Shown piece after piece: positions 1-7,386 of a stretch of DNA of 18,261 nucleotides. Source of the stretch: an uncultured Clostridium sp. (GTDB lineage Bacteria > Bacillota > Clostridia > Lachnospirales > Lachnospiraceae); contig CABQJA010000027.1 of the NCBI GenBank assembly GCA_902464345.1, forward strand, positions 1 through 18,261. The letters are read 5' to 3'. A program made the position numbers and the translations under genes. The notes under the pieces were generated by a model that worked only from the letters and a program-made list of their open reading frames with translations, made no database searches and was not told the DNA's origin. Each line of letters begins with the position of its first letter. The stretch's first letter is position 1.

Positions 1-35
1 GGTCGGGGTCGCGGGTTCGAGTCCCGTCTCGCGCT
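1..35 (+). tRNA. tRNA-Gly (probably GCC anticodon), 3' part only
   Basis: The window opens inside a tRNA gene. Visible in order are a GGTCG anticodon-stem 3' strand, a GGGTC variable loop, a T arm (stem 11-15 with 23-27 around a TTCGAGT loop), a CTCGCGC acceptor strand (28-34) and a T discriminator at 35. CCA is not encoded. The stem, variable loop and T arm closely resemble bacterial tRNA-Gly(GCC), and a U discriminator fits glycine. The anticodon itself lies upstream of the window, so the isotype is inferred from the 3' half. Confidence 0.8.
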
Positions 36-40
36 CTTTT

Positions 41-85
41 TATACACAAAAAGGGGTCCTGAAGCAGGATCCCTTTTTGCGTATA
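41..85 (+). terminator. Intrinsic terminator of the tRNA gene
   Basis: A stem of GGGGTCCT (53-60) with AGGATCCC (66-73) around a GAAGC loop is preceded by an A run (48-52) and followed by five Ts (74-78). The pairing extends outward to about 20 base pairs with two mismatches, reaching the TATAC and GTATA flanks. The A run on the left means it could act in both directions. It sits directly after the tRNA 3' end. Confidence 0.8.
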
Positions 86-88
86 AAA

Positions 89-142
89 CGGGCCCATAGG
101 GCCCGAAGGTTCGAGGTCTCGGCATCCGCCTCGGTCGGCGCT
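89..142. other. GC-rich, self-complementary stretch of unknown role
   Basis: Between the tRNA terminator and the receptor promoter lies a segment much richer in GC than its surroundings. CGGGCCC (89-95) pairs perfectly with GGGCCCG (99-105), either as a 7-bp stem with a 3-base loop or as a 5-bp stem with a 7-base loop, like an anticodon arm. CGAGG (112-116) can pair with CCTCG (129-133). It does not fold into a complete tRNA. It could be a decayed tRNA 3' half, a small RNA or a repeat unit; the sequence alone does not decide. Confidence 0.35.
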
Positions 143-180
143 AAAAACGGCATAAACATGTCGAATTGTGGAAGTCTTGG

Positions 181-209
181 TTGTGAAAAAAGGTGGCGTG
201 TGTTAAAAT
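181..209 (+). promoter_or_regulatory. Promoter of the chemotaxis receptor gene
   Basis: TTGTGA (181-186) and TAAAAT (204-209) are separated by exactly 17 bases, and a TG one base before the -10 makes it an extended -10. Transcription would start near 216, leaving a leader of about 36 bases with AAGGAGG at 236-242, nine bases before the start codon. It is a SigA-type promoter; no convincing SigD/FliA-type motility promoter was seen. Confidence 0.65.
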
Positions 210-251
210 GGAGGTATGTCAAAAGTAGATTGGTTAAGGAGGTTATGACAT

Positions 252-1799
252 ATGGAGAAGACAGCAAAGGTACAAATGACAGCAGACCAGTTTCACAGGG
301 CCAACCGGTATACAGTGACGGTTTTGGCAGCGATTCAGGCTCTGATGATTTTGTTATCAATATTACATTTAGTTACAAGTGATTCCAAGGGTCGGGACAT
401 TGCAGTGATCGTGATCGTTGCAGTGATGCTGATCGTGGATCTGGTAGGATATGCAATTGCCAAAGAGAGCAAGAAGGCGATGCTAGTATTCTGTATTGCA
501 TGGATGATCGCATTTGGAGCAGCGGTATTCCTTGCAGCGACAGACCCGATCATCTTATTGTTCCCGACATTGATCGTGCTGATGCTTTATCTGGATCCGA
601 CCGCTGTGGCATGTTCCATTGTATATTCCGTTTTGCTTTACATAGGTAAGTGGATCGTAATGGTAGCGAAAGGCGAATTGACCAGAGCAAATCTGGACTC
701 CACGATTTTGGAGATTATCGGACTGGTTGCGGTATGCATCAGTGCATTTGCGGTAACGAAGTTATTGCTTCGGTATATCGCAGAGAGCCAGCAACAGGTA
801 ACAGAGCAGGCAGAGCAGCAGATGGCAGTCGCATCGAATGTTGAGATGACCGCAGGTGTGATCAGTGAGCGGTTTGAGGATATTACGAACCAGCTGGTAG
901 AGATCGTGCAGCAGGTAGAGAGTAATAATCAGGCAATTTCCAATATCGCCGAAAGCACTGAGGCAACCGCGGAAGCGATTCAGGGACAGGTAGGTATGAC
1001 CAATGATATTAAGCAGTGCATTGATGTGACCGCACAGAATGCAAATGATATCATTGATATTACAGATAAGGTATATGATGTCGTCAGTGAAGGTATTGAA
1101 GCTGTAGAGGGCCTGCAGGAGCAGACCGGTATGGTGAATGAGCAGACAGAGGAAACCACAGAGGCAATCCAGAAGCTGGCAGAGAATGTGGATGAAGTGA
1201 ACAGCATTACCAAGGCAATTCTGGATATTTCCAGCCAGACGAACCTGCTGGCACTGAACGCTTCCATTGAGGCGGCCAGAGCCGGAGAGGCAGGCAAGGG
1301 CTTTGCGGTTGTTGCAGATGAGATCCGGAATCTTGCAGAGCAGACAAAGGCATCGACCGAGCAGATTACAACAATCATTAATGATCTGACAGCAGTAACG
1401 AGAGAGTCCATGGATAAATTGAAGGTTACGGTTGAAAGTGTACAGGTTCAGTCAGAGATGGTTGAAAAGGTAAATGAAAGCTTCATGGAGACCTGCAAGA
1501 GCATTGATGAACTGAAGGATTATACCGGAAGCATTTCCGATAATGTGGATACAGTAATCAGTGCCAATAATCACATTGTCGACAGTATCAGTCAGCTGTC
1601 AGCCAGTGCAGAAGAGGTATCAAGCTCTTCAGAAGAGGGTATGGCAATGAGTAATGTAATTCTGGAGAAGGTTCAGGCATTCGCAACTGCAGTGGAAGAA
1701 ATGTCCGGTATGGTAGGCGGACTGTCAACGTCGGTTGGAACAGGATCAGAAGAAGAGCCGGAACAGATGGAGATGGAAGAACCGAAAGAAGAGGCATAA
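252..1799 (+). CDS. Methyl-accepting chemotaxis protein with membrane-embedded sensor region
   Basis: 515 residues. Chemoreceptors pass ligand signals to the CheA/CheW complex. Residues 21-173 hold about six hydrophobic segments (near 21-41, 50-70, 76-96, 99-115, 118-138 and 151-173) joined by very short loops, so there is no extracellular Cache or four-helix sensor domain. The rest is a long cytoplasmic coiled coil. The diagnostic hairpin tip starts at the SSQTNLLALNASIEAARAG motif (from residue 327) and continues through GKGFAVVADEIRNLAEQTK to about residue 370. The C-terminal tail is acidic (many Glu, Met and Pro) with no CheR-binding NWETF-type pentapeptide. The gene stands alone behind its own promoter, so partners must be encoded elsewhere. 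Family assignment is very safe. The signal is unknown; an integral-membrane sensor suggests a membrane-related or hydrophobic cue (inference). Confidence 0.95.
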   Translation: MEKTAKVQMTADQFHRANRYTVTVLAAIQALMILLSILHLVTSDSKGRDIAVIVIVAVMLIVDLVGYAIAKESKKAMLVFCIAWMIAFGAAVFLAATDPIILLFPTLIVLMLYLDPTAVACSIVYSVLLYIGKWIVMVAKGELTRANLDSTILEIIGLVAVCISAFAVTKLLLRYIAESQQQVTEQAEQQMAVASNVEMTAGVISERFEDITNQLVEIVQQVESNNQAISNIAESTEATAEAIQGQVGMTNDIKQCIDVTAQNANDIIDITDKVYDVVSEGIEAVEGLQEQTGMVNEQTEETTEAIQKLAENVDEVNSITKAILDISSQTNLLALNASIEAARAGEAGKGFAVVADEIRNLAEQTKASTEQITTIINDLTAVTRESMDKLKVTVESVQVQSEMVEKVNESFMETCKSIDELKDYTGSISDNVDTVISANNHIVDSISQLSASAEEVSSSSEEGMAMSNVILEKVQAFATAVEEMSGMVGGLSTSVGTGSEEEPEQMEMEEPKEEA

Positions 1800-1837
1800 G
1801 AGTATCTGAGTACGGACGGATATAGAATCGAAAGGGA

Positions 1838-1878
1838 CAGAAACGTATACACATGGGTAACCGGTGTATACGTTTCTG
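1838..1878. repeat. 15-bp perfect inverted repeat, possible terminator or operator
   Basis: Arms 1838-1852 and 1864-1878 are perfect complements of 15 bases around an 11-base spacer, just after the receptor gene. RNA from either strand would form a long stable hairpin. No T run follows the right arm, so it is not a textbook intrinsic terminator. It could be an RNA 3'-end stabiliser, a weak terminator or a DNA-level operator for the promoter at 1944. The rest of the 217-base gap (1800-2016) shows nothing else apart from that promoter. Confidence 0.55.
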
Positions 1879-1943
1879 CGTATATTGTATATATTGCGAA
1901 TGGAATGAGCCTCAAAGCATCAACAGTTAAATTCAGGAAAAGA

Positions 1944-1972
1944 TTGAAATAGCAGAGAAAACATAGTATAAC
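1944..1972 (+). promoter_or_regulatory. Promoter of the DUF815 ATPase / nth unit
   Basis: TTGAAA (1944-1949) and TATAAC (1967-1972) are spaced by 17 bases. Predicted transcription starts near 1979, about 38 bases before the start codon at 2017. Confidence 0.65.
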
Positions 1973-2016
1973 AGACATAATCACATAATCAGGGAAGAAA
2001 GAAGGATAAAACGAGA

Positions 2017-3339
2017 ATGTACAGAGAGGTATCAAAGCTGATTTTATATCGGGACTTAGGAGAAGACAGTATATTATTCCGCCTGGCAGGTATTTTTGAG
2101 GATTTCGACAAAGGGATTTCAGACAACGATAAAGCAGACCTTACAACCAGAATTTATGTGGAGATGAAGCGGTTGCTGGATTTGTCAACCAGTTACGGAT
2201 TTGATTCCAATCTGTGGCATAATTATCTCGCATTTCTGCTGATTACGAATGAAAACTCATTCAGTATTACCTGTGAAAAGGTCGGCGCGAATGATGGTAC
2301 GGTAAATACATTTGCAAAAAGCGATTTCCGGATTTTCAAGAAGCTGTTTGATTTTGATTTCGGACCAATCGAGCGGGCACTGGAGATCGATTGCTTCTCA
2401 ACGATTTCCAATTACAAGGCAATCGTGAAGAAGGAACGGATGTACAACAAGAATGTCAGTGAAAAGGTACAGGAAGTAAGCCGTCAGATTGAGCAGGCAA
2501 AGGATGAAGAGGATATTTTCCGGATTGTAACAGAGTTCTACAAGGCCTATGGTGTAGGAATGTTTGGATTAAATAAGGCATTCCGGATCCGGCATAAGGA
2601 GGATGGCGTGGAATTCTGCCCGATCAATAATACAGATGATGTGATGCTGGATGATCTGATCGGTTATGAGATACAGAAAAAGAAGCTGGTTGATAATACG
2701 GAGGCCTTTGTGCAGGGAAGAAAGGCCAATAATGTATTGCTCTTTGGTGACAGCGGCACCGGTAAATCCACCAGTATCAAGGCGATTATTAATGAATATT
2801 ACGATCAGGGACTTCGTATGATCGAGATATATAAGCATCAGTTCCAGGATCTGTCGACCATCATTGCACAGATCAAGAACCGGAATTATCGGTTTATCAT
2901 CTATATGGACGACCTGTCATTTGAGGAGTTTGAGATTGAGTATAAGTTTCTGAAAGCAGTGATAGAAGGCGGTGTGGAGACAAAGCCGGACAATGTGCTG
3001 ATCTATGCGACCTCAAACCGCCGTCATCTGATCAAGGAGACCTGGAATGACCGGGATGATATGGAGCATGAGAATGGCGGCGAGCTGCATCGTTCCGATA
3101 CTATGCAGGAGAAGCTGTCTCTGGTGAACCGGTTCGGTGTTACGATCAGTTTCTCCAGACCGAGCCAGAAGGAGTATTTTGAGATCGTTAAGCAGCTGGC
3201 AAAGCGGTATGATACCATTCACTTATCGGATGAAGAATTATGTAAGGAAGCGAATAAATGGGAACTGAGCCACGGTGGTATTTCCGGCAGAACTGCACAG
3301 CAGTTTATTAATTATCTGGCAGGACAAAAAGAGGAATAA
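2017..3339 (+). CDS. DUF815-family AAA+ ATPase
   Basis: 440 residues. The C-terminal half is a P-loop ATPase: Walker A GDSGTGKS at 244-251, Walker B ending in MDD (Asp298-Asp299), and a sensor-1-like segment reading YATSNRRHLI. This combination, with the ATSNRRHLIKE and NDRDD stretches, is typical of DUF815 proteins, a widespread bacterial AAA+ family without a settled biochemical role. The N-terminal ~200 residues are helical and less recognisable. A GAAGGA ribosome site lies about ten bases before the ATG. The nth start codon follows only six bases after the stop, so the two are co-transcribed. Given that pairing a role near DNA or nucleoprotein is possible, but this is context only. No signal peptide or membrane span is present. 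Confidence 0.88.
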   Translation: MYREVSKLILYRDLGEDSILFRLAGIFEDFDKGISDNDKADLTTRIYVEMKRLLDLSTSYGFDSNLWHNYLAFLLITNENSFSITCEKVGANDGTVNTFAKSDFRIFKKLFDFDFGPIERALEIDCFSTISNYKAIVKKERMYNKNVSEKVQEVSRQIEQAKDEEDIFRIVTEFYKAYGVGMFGLNKAFRIRHKEDGVEFCPINNTDDVMLDDLIGYEIQKKKLVDNTEAFVQGRKANNVLLFGDSGTGKSTSIKAIINEYYDQGLRMIEIYKHQFQDLSTIIAQIKNRNYRFIIYMDDLSFEEFEIEYKFLKAVIEGGVETKPDNVLIYATSNRRHLIKETWNDRDDMEHENGGELHRSDTMQEKLSLVNRFGVTISFSRPSQKEYFEIVKQLAKRYDTIHLSDEELCKEANKWELSHGGISGRTAQQFINYLAGQKEE

Positions 3340-3345
3340 AGGACA

Positions 3346-4017
3346 ATGACTAAGAAGGAACGTGTGACACAGATCGTTCAGATCCTGAATGAGACCTATT
3401 CAACAGAATATAAATGCTATCTGAATCATGAGAATGCATGGCAGCTGCTGATCGCAACGATGCTGAGTGCCCAATGTACGGATGCCAGAGTCAATATTGT
3501 GACAAAGGATCTGTTTGTAAAATATCCGACGCTGGAGGCATTTGCCGATTGTGATGTGAAGGAGCTGGAAAAGGATATTTATTCGACCGGATTCTATAAG
3601 AATAAGGCGAAGAATATAAAGGCCTGTGCCAGAAAGCTGATCGATGAATACGGAGGCGAGGTGCCATCCGATCTGGATGCACTGGTAAAGCTGGATGGAG
3701 TAGGGCGAAAGACCGCCAATGTGATCCGGGGGAATATTTATCATGAACCGAGTATTGTGGTAGATACGCATGTGAAACGGATATCAAAGAAACTGGGTCT
3801 GTCAAAGAGTGATGATCCGGTAGTGGTAGAACAGGAGCTGATGAAGGTTCTCCCGAAGGAGCAGTGGATCCTGTACAATATCCAGATCATTACGCATGGA
3901 AGAACGATCTGCACGGCGCGGAGCCCGAAATGTGAGGAATGTCCGCTGAAATCCGTCTGCCGTGATTACGAAATAAGGCACAAGAAATCCCTTGCTAAGA
4001 CTCCCGGGATTTGTTAA
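3346..4017 (+). CDS. nth: Endonuclease III (DNA glycosylase / AP lyase)
   Basis: 223 residues, a normal length for Nth. The enzyme removes oxidised pyrimidines from DNA and cuts the abasic site in base-excision repair. The helix-hairpin-helix LDGVGRKTANV carries the catalytic Lys122, and VDTHV carries Asp140, 18 residues apart as in the E. coli enzyme (Lys120/Asp138). A [4Fe-4S] site is formed by Cys189, 196, 199 and 205 with the classic 6-2-5 spacing. The early LLSAQCTD motif is also present as TMLSAQCTDARVN. Nothing is missing. Translation is probably coupled to the upstream ATPase gene; an AAAGGA ribosome site overlaps that gene's stop. The 3' end overlaps a convergent gene by 23 bases. 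Confidence 0.97.
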   Translation: MTKKERVTQIVQILNETYSTEYKCYLNHENAWQLLIATMLSAQCTDARVNIVTKDLFVKYPTLEAFADCDVKELEKDIYSTGFYKNKAKNIKACARKLIDEYGGEVPSDLDALVKLDGVGRKTANVIRGNIYHEPSIVVDTHVKRISKKLGLSKSDDPVVVEQELMKVLPKEQWILYNIQIITHGRTICTARSPKCEECPLKSVCRDYEIRHKKSLAKTPGIC

Positions 4018-4603
4018 GATATTCTTTAATAGAGTCTGCCTGCAGACCGGTAATGGCTTCCGCAGATTTGCGCAGGGCATCCAGAGCGGCATCATCGCCC
4101 AGGGCACGGTAGTAATCTGCCAGCATATAGTAGCAGCCGGAGATATCGGAGCCGATTTCGATACTGTATTCGGCGACCTGAATGGCTTCTTTGGTATAGC
4201 CATCTTCTAAGAGGATGCAGGCCCATTGATACAGGGTCCGGATCAGAAGCAGGAATCGTTCATCGCATTCCGAGAGAAATGCGAGATTCGCAACACCGTA
4301 TTGAAGCTTCAGATCGGTATTGGTATACGCATTCAGATTCAGGATTTTCTTGGAATCCAGATCATGTAAGATATCTTCACAGTGTCTGGATGAATCAGAG
4401 CGATCTGTTCCGAAAGGAAGCAGTTCCAGCGGGATATAAATATAATCCAGCTGCGAGATATCCTGACGTCTGGTTTCATTTGCAGCAGCCTCATTTGCCC
4501 AGAACTGTGCGGAACGCTTTTCTGCGATCCTGCGACTGCGGCGGAGATTGTGCATAAGTACAAGACATAAGATTGCAAATATTAAAATAAAAGGAATTGG
4601 CAT
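3995..4603 (-). CDS. Membrane-anchored hypothetical protein with helical (TPR-like) repeats
   Basis: I do not recognise a named family. From the chosen start it has 202 residues: one N-terminal hydrophobic span (about 3-17) followed by Arg/Lys-rich HNLRRSRR, which predicts a cytoplasmic C-terminal domain. The second half is strongly helical with alternating alanine/leucine/tyrosine-rich helices (an LLIRTLYQWACILLEDGYTK-type helix pair, then a CYYMLADYYRALGDD-type pair), as in TPR proteins. The reading frame stays open 50 codons further upstream. The start at 4603 is preferred because AAGGA lies eight bases before it and because the upstream stretch runs antisense through another likely gene (4638-4748). 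Its 3' end overlaps nth by 23 bases on the opposite strand. A peptidoglycan or secretion link cannot be argued from the sequence. Confidence 0.75.
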   Translation of the reverse strand: MPIPFILIFAILCLVLMHNLRRSRRIAEKRSAQFWANEAAANETRRQDISQLDYIYIPLELLPFGTDRSDSSRHCEDILHDLDSKKILNLNAYTNTDLKLQYGVANLAFLSECDERFLLLIRTLYQWACILLEDGYTKEAIQVAEYSIEIGSDISGCYYMLADYYRALGDDAALDALRKSAEAITGLQADSIKEYLNKSRES

Positions 4604-4637
4604 AATTCTGGTCCTTTCCGGAAAGAGGTAAATAGCT

Positions 4638-4748
4638 ATGTTTAACTTCAACAATAAAAAAACAAAAAGGGTCGTTTCTTCCATTATTGTAGCAATTATT
4701 GTAATTGCCATGGTATTAGGCATCCTGGTTTCAAATCTAAGTTTATAA
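4638..4748 (+). CDS. 36-residue single-span membrane protein
   Basis: The translation begins MFNFNNKKTKRVV: a polar, lysine-rich start followed by one hydrophobic helix (about residues 13-31) and a short polar end. This is the classic layout of a small N-in membrane protein. An AAAGAGGT ribosome site precedes the ATG at a normal distance, and a TG-extended CATAAT (4598-4606) may be its -10. It is divergent from the minus-strand gene, with only 34 bases between start codons. Small single-span proteins of this type are common and often unannotated in Firmicutes; I cannot assign this one to a named family. The hydrophobic pattern and ribosome site support it, but it is short enough that chance cannot be excluded. 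Confidence 0.6.
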   Translation: MFNFNNKKTKRVVSSIIVAIIVIAMVLGILVSNLSL

Positions 4749-4818
4749 TGCAATATAGGAAGCAGGATTTTTAAAATATACTATCACATTTTCGGAGAAA
4801 ACCAAAGCAATTCTTTCC

Positions 4819-4846
4819 TTGAAAAGCATTTGGAATGTGCTAAAAT
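4819..4846 (+). promoter_or_regulatory. Promoter of the VanW - trmL gene cluster
   Basis: TTGAAA (4819-4824) and TAAAAT (4841-4846) are 16 bases apart, with TG one base before the -10. Transcription would begin near 4853, between the promoter and the GGAGG site at 4862-4866. No other good promoter or terminator was seen before 10021, so this one probably serves all six following genes. Confidence 0.7.
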
Positions 4847-4874
4847 GGGATTTATAAGTATGGAGGATAGAGTC

Positions 4875-6356
4875 ATGAAAATAAAGAAGAAGGTTTCGGT
4901 ATATGGTCTGTTCTGTTTAATGGCAGCCCTTTTGATCTGCCTGGCTCCGCAGAAGGTTGCGGCAGAGGAGACAGAAGGAGATACCATTTATGACGGAATT
5001 TATCTGGATGATATTTCGGTCGGTGGTATGACATCGAGTGAAGCGAAGGCTCAGTATGAATCCTATCTGGAGACCCTGCGGAATGTAACCGTAGAGTTTG
5101 ATCTGGAGGATGAGAGCTACAGTGTTCCGATGGCAGAGCTTGGACTGGTGGCAGATGTAGATGCGGCAGTCGAGGAAGCTTATGAGTACGGAAGACGGGG
5201 AAATATCTTAAAGCGGTATCGTGAGATCACAGATGTAGCTAAGAATAAAGTAGAGATTCCGGTTTCTCTGAGCCTGAATGAAGAGCATTTGGTGGAACTG
5301 CTGGATGAGAATCTGTCCGATTACATTACACCGGCGAAGAACGCAGGACTGGTATTTTCAGATGGCAGTCTGCAGGTGGTCCCGGGTGAGAACGGTAAGG
5401 AGCTGAACACAGCCGAGACGGTTGAAAAGCTGAAGGAGGCTGTATCTGCATGGTCTGTCAATGAGACTGAGACCATGATCCGGATTGCAGTCGTTACCAA
5501 CGAGCTTGTGCCGGAGCACAGCTCAGAGGAGCTTGCATCCGTAACGGATGTGCTGGGATCCTTTGATACCCATTATTCGGCAGGAGATCCATCCAGAAAT
5601 AATAATATTATGAATGCGGCAAATAAGATCAGTAATGTGGTCGTTTACCCGGGTGAAGAGTTTGATACCATGTCACACCTGCTTCCGTTTACAACGGCAA
5701 ACGGCTGGAGCTATGCAGGCGCTTATCTGAATGGTGAGGTTATTTCCGATATCGGTGGCGGTATCTGTCAGGTGTCTACCACCTTATACAATGCGGTTCT
5801 GAATGCAGAGCTGGAGGTGACAGAGCGGTATCCTCATTCCATGGCAGTCGGTTATGTACAGTTGTCAGCGGATGCGGCACTGAATGAGGGCACCAAAAAT
5901 TTCCGGTTCGTAAATAATACGGATAACCCGATCTTTGTATATGCCTATGCATCGGGCGGTACCATGCATGTATCGATCTATGGAAAAGAGTATCGGTCCG
6001 CAGGTCGGAGAGTAGAGTATAAGAATGAGATTCTGGAAGTGATTCCGGCAGGAGATCCGATTCAGACGGTAGACGAATCACAGCCGGCAGATTACCGGGA
6101 GGTAAAGCAGACAGCACATACCGGTTATCGGGCAAGACTTTGGAAATACATATATGAGAATGGACAGTTGGTGGATAAGATTCTGGTGAATACCAGCTCC
6201 TACAGCTCATCACCGGAACGGGTAGTGATCGGTAATCCGGAGGCAACGACGGAAGCACCGCCGGCAGAACCGGATACTTCGACAGACACACCGGGCGAAC
6301 CGGCATCAACCGAGGAACCAACCACGGAAGCCCCAACGACAGAGGCACCACAATAA
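4875..6356 (+). CDS. Secreted VanW-domain protein with G5-like domain
   Basis: 493 residues from the chosen ATG, eight bases after a GGAGG site. An in-frame ATG 45 bases upstream lies between the promoter's -35 and -10 and is rejected. A signal peptide covers residues 1 to about 31 (MKIKKKV, hydrophobic core, cut after KVAA). Residues 40-220 resemble the peptidoglycan-binding region usually found before VanW. The VanW domain follows (about 230-375) with its hallmark IGGGICQVSTTLYNA at 293-307. A G5-like domain (about 380-450) comes next, then a Thr/Pro/Glu-rich tail of about 40 residues. VanW proteins occur in vancomycin-resistance clusters, but most, like this one, are ordinary cell-envelope proteins; there are no van genes nearby. 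No LPXTG motif is present, so it is probably held by cell-wall binding or released. Confidence 0.92.
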   Translation: MKIKKKVSVYGLFCLMAALLICLAPQKVAAEETEGDTIYDGIYLDDISVGGMTSSEAKAQYESYLETLRNVTVEFDLEDESYSVPMAELGLVADVDAAVEEAYEYGRRGNILKRYREITDVAKNKVEIPVSLSLNEEHLVELLDENLSDYITPAKNAGLVFSDGSLQVVPGENGKELNTAETVEKLKEAVSAWSVNETETMIRIAVVTNELVPEHSSEELASVTDVLGSFDTHYSAGDPSRNNNIMNAANKISNVVVYPGEEFDTMSHLLPFTTANGWSYAGAYLNGEVISDIGGGICQVSTTLYNAVLNAELEVTERYPHSMAVGYVQLSADAALNEGTKNFRFVNNTDNPIFVYAYASGGTMHVSIYGKEYRSAGRRVEYKNEILEVIPAGDPIQTVDESQPADYREVKQTAHTGYRARLWKYIYENGQLVDKILVNTSSYSSSPERVVIGNPEATTEAPPAEPDTSTDTPGEPASTEEPTTEAPTTEAPQ

Positions 6357-6371
6357 CAGGAGGCAGAAGCT

Positions 6372-7376
6372 ATGAAGGCGGGAAAGATCACGGAAGTACA
6401 GTGTAAGCGTTCCGTTCTGAAGCAGATACCTTCGAATGCAGAAAGACTGATACAGGGTCCCGGGATCGGCAATGATTATGCAGCCTGGACGAGCGGAACA
6501 GGAGACCGGCTGGTAACGGCAATGGCAACGATTTCATTTGATACGGCGGAAGCGGAAAAATACGCATTCTGGAAAGCTGTAAATAAGCTGGAAACCAGTG
6601 GAGCGGTCACAAGGGCGGTTATGGTAAATCTCATGCTTCCGGCAAGGGGCGGAGAGGAACGGATCCGCAGGATTGTAGAGCATATCGTAGAGCTGTGCGC
6701 GACTTATGATGAAGAATGCCCGATTTCTTATGCGGGCGGACATACAGAGCTGCTGGAGGAGCTTCGGGCTCCGATGATCACAGTGATCGCATATGGAGAG
6801 CTGAAGGGTAACGAGGAGGCATGGAGCATTCGCAGGGTGCAGCCGGGAGATCAGATCGTGATGATCGGTACGACCGCACTTGAGACAACTGCCATGTTAA
6901 CGGCAGACCACCTGGAGGAGCTCAAGCAGCGGTATGCGACAGGGTATCTGGATCTGGCGAGAGCAATATCCGAAGACTTATCCATACATAAGGCATTCAA
7001 GGCATGTAGGGCATTCCCGGTAAAGTATATACATGATATTTCGACCGGCGGCGTATTTGCGGCCCTGTGGGAACTGGGCGAAGGTGCGGGCTGCGGACTT
7101 AAGGTCCGGTTGAAGGATATTCCGATCCGGCAGGAAACTGTAGAGGTCTGTGAATTCTTTGATCTGAATCCGTATATGGCACTTGGCGGCGGAAGCGCGC
7201 TGATCGTGACAGAAAACGGCGAAGAGCTGGTAGACGCACTGGAGCAGGCTGGGATTTCGGCAACTCTAATTGGACAGACTGCGGATAATAATGATAGAAT
7301 CATAATAAATGAGGAAGATGCAAGATATTTAACACCACCGAAAGGTGATGATATATATAAAATCTATAGGAATTGA
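6372..7376 (+). CDS. PurM/HypE-like (AIR synthase-related) protein of unknown function
   Basis: 334 residues with the layout of the PurM/SelD/ThiL/HypE superfamily: an N-terminal ATP-binding half (GPGIGNDYA near residue 35, AGGHTELLEE near 120) and a C-terminal half with the DISTGGVFAALWELGEGAGCG helix and a PYMALGGGSALIV segment near 275. The family phosphorylates or dehydrates small substrates with ATP. It resembles HypE most in layout, but lacks the C-terminal cysteine (PRIC-type) end that HypE needs to carry the hydrogenase cyanide ligand, and no hydrogenase genes are near. AGGAGG lies eight bases before the ATG, 15 bases after the VanW gene. Its closeness to an Lrp regulator and an aminotransferase hints at amino-acid metabolism, but the substrate is unknown. 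Confidence 0.8.
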   Translation: MKAGKITEVQCKRSVLKQIPSNAERLIQGPGIGNDYAAWTSGTGDRLVTAMATISFDTAEAEKYAFWKAVNKLETSGAVTRAVMVNLMLPARGGEERIRRIVEHIVELCATYDEECPISYAGGHTELLEELRAPMITVIAYGELKGNEEAWSIRRVQPGDQIVMIGTTALETTAMLTADHLEELKQRYATGYLDLARAISEDLSIHKAFKACRAFPVKYIHDISTGGVFAALWELGEGAGCGLKVRLKDIPIRQETVEVCEFFDLNPYMALGGGSALIVTENGEELVDALEQAGISATLIGQTADNNDRIIINEEDARYLTPPKGDDIYKIYRN

Positions 7377-7386
7377 GGTAAGCAAG

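Noticed and set aside
142..175. SigD/FliA-type motility promoter for the receptor
   Set aside because: Only a loose TAAA ... TCGAA resemblance; the SigA-type promoter at 181-209 is much better.
77..382. Open reading frame across the tRNA terminator region into the receptor gene
   Set aside because: It has no ribosome site, spans the terminator and promoter, and overlaps a certain gene.
4604..4753. 50-codon N-terminal extension of the minus-strand membrane protein
   Set aside because: It runs antisense through the small membrane-protein frame, lacks a ribosome site, and the ATG at 4603 has AAGGA at the right distance.
4830..4874. Upstream ATG for the VanW protein
   Set aside because: It lies between the -35 and -10 of the promoter, so it would not be transcribed, and it would bury the signal peptide.
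4875..6356. Vancomycin-resistance function for the VanW protein
   Set aside because: No vanA/B, vanH, vanX or vanRS-type cluster is nearby; VanW/G5 proteins are common cell-envelope proteins in Clostridia.
6372..7376. HypE or ThiL identity for the PurM-like protein
   Set aside because: The HypE C-terminal cysteine is absent, and the gene is not under the TPP riboswitch or beside other thiamine-synthesis genes.
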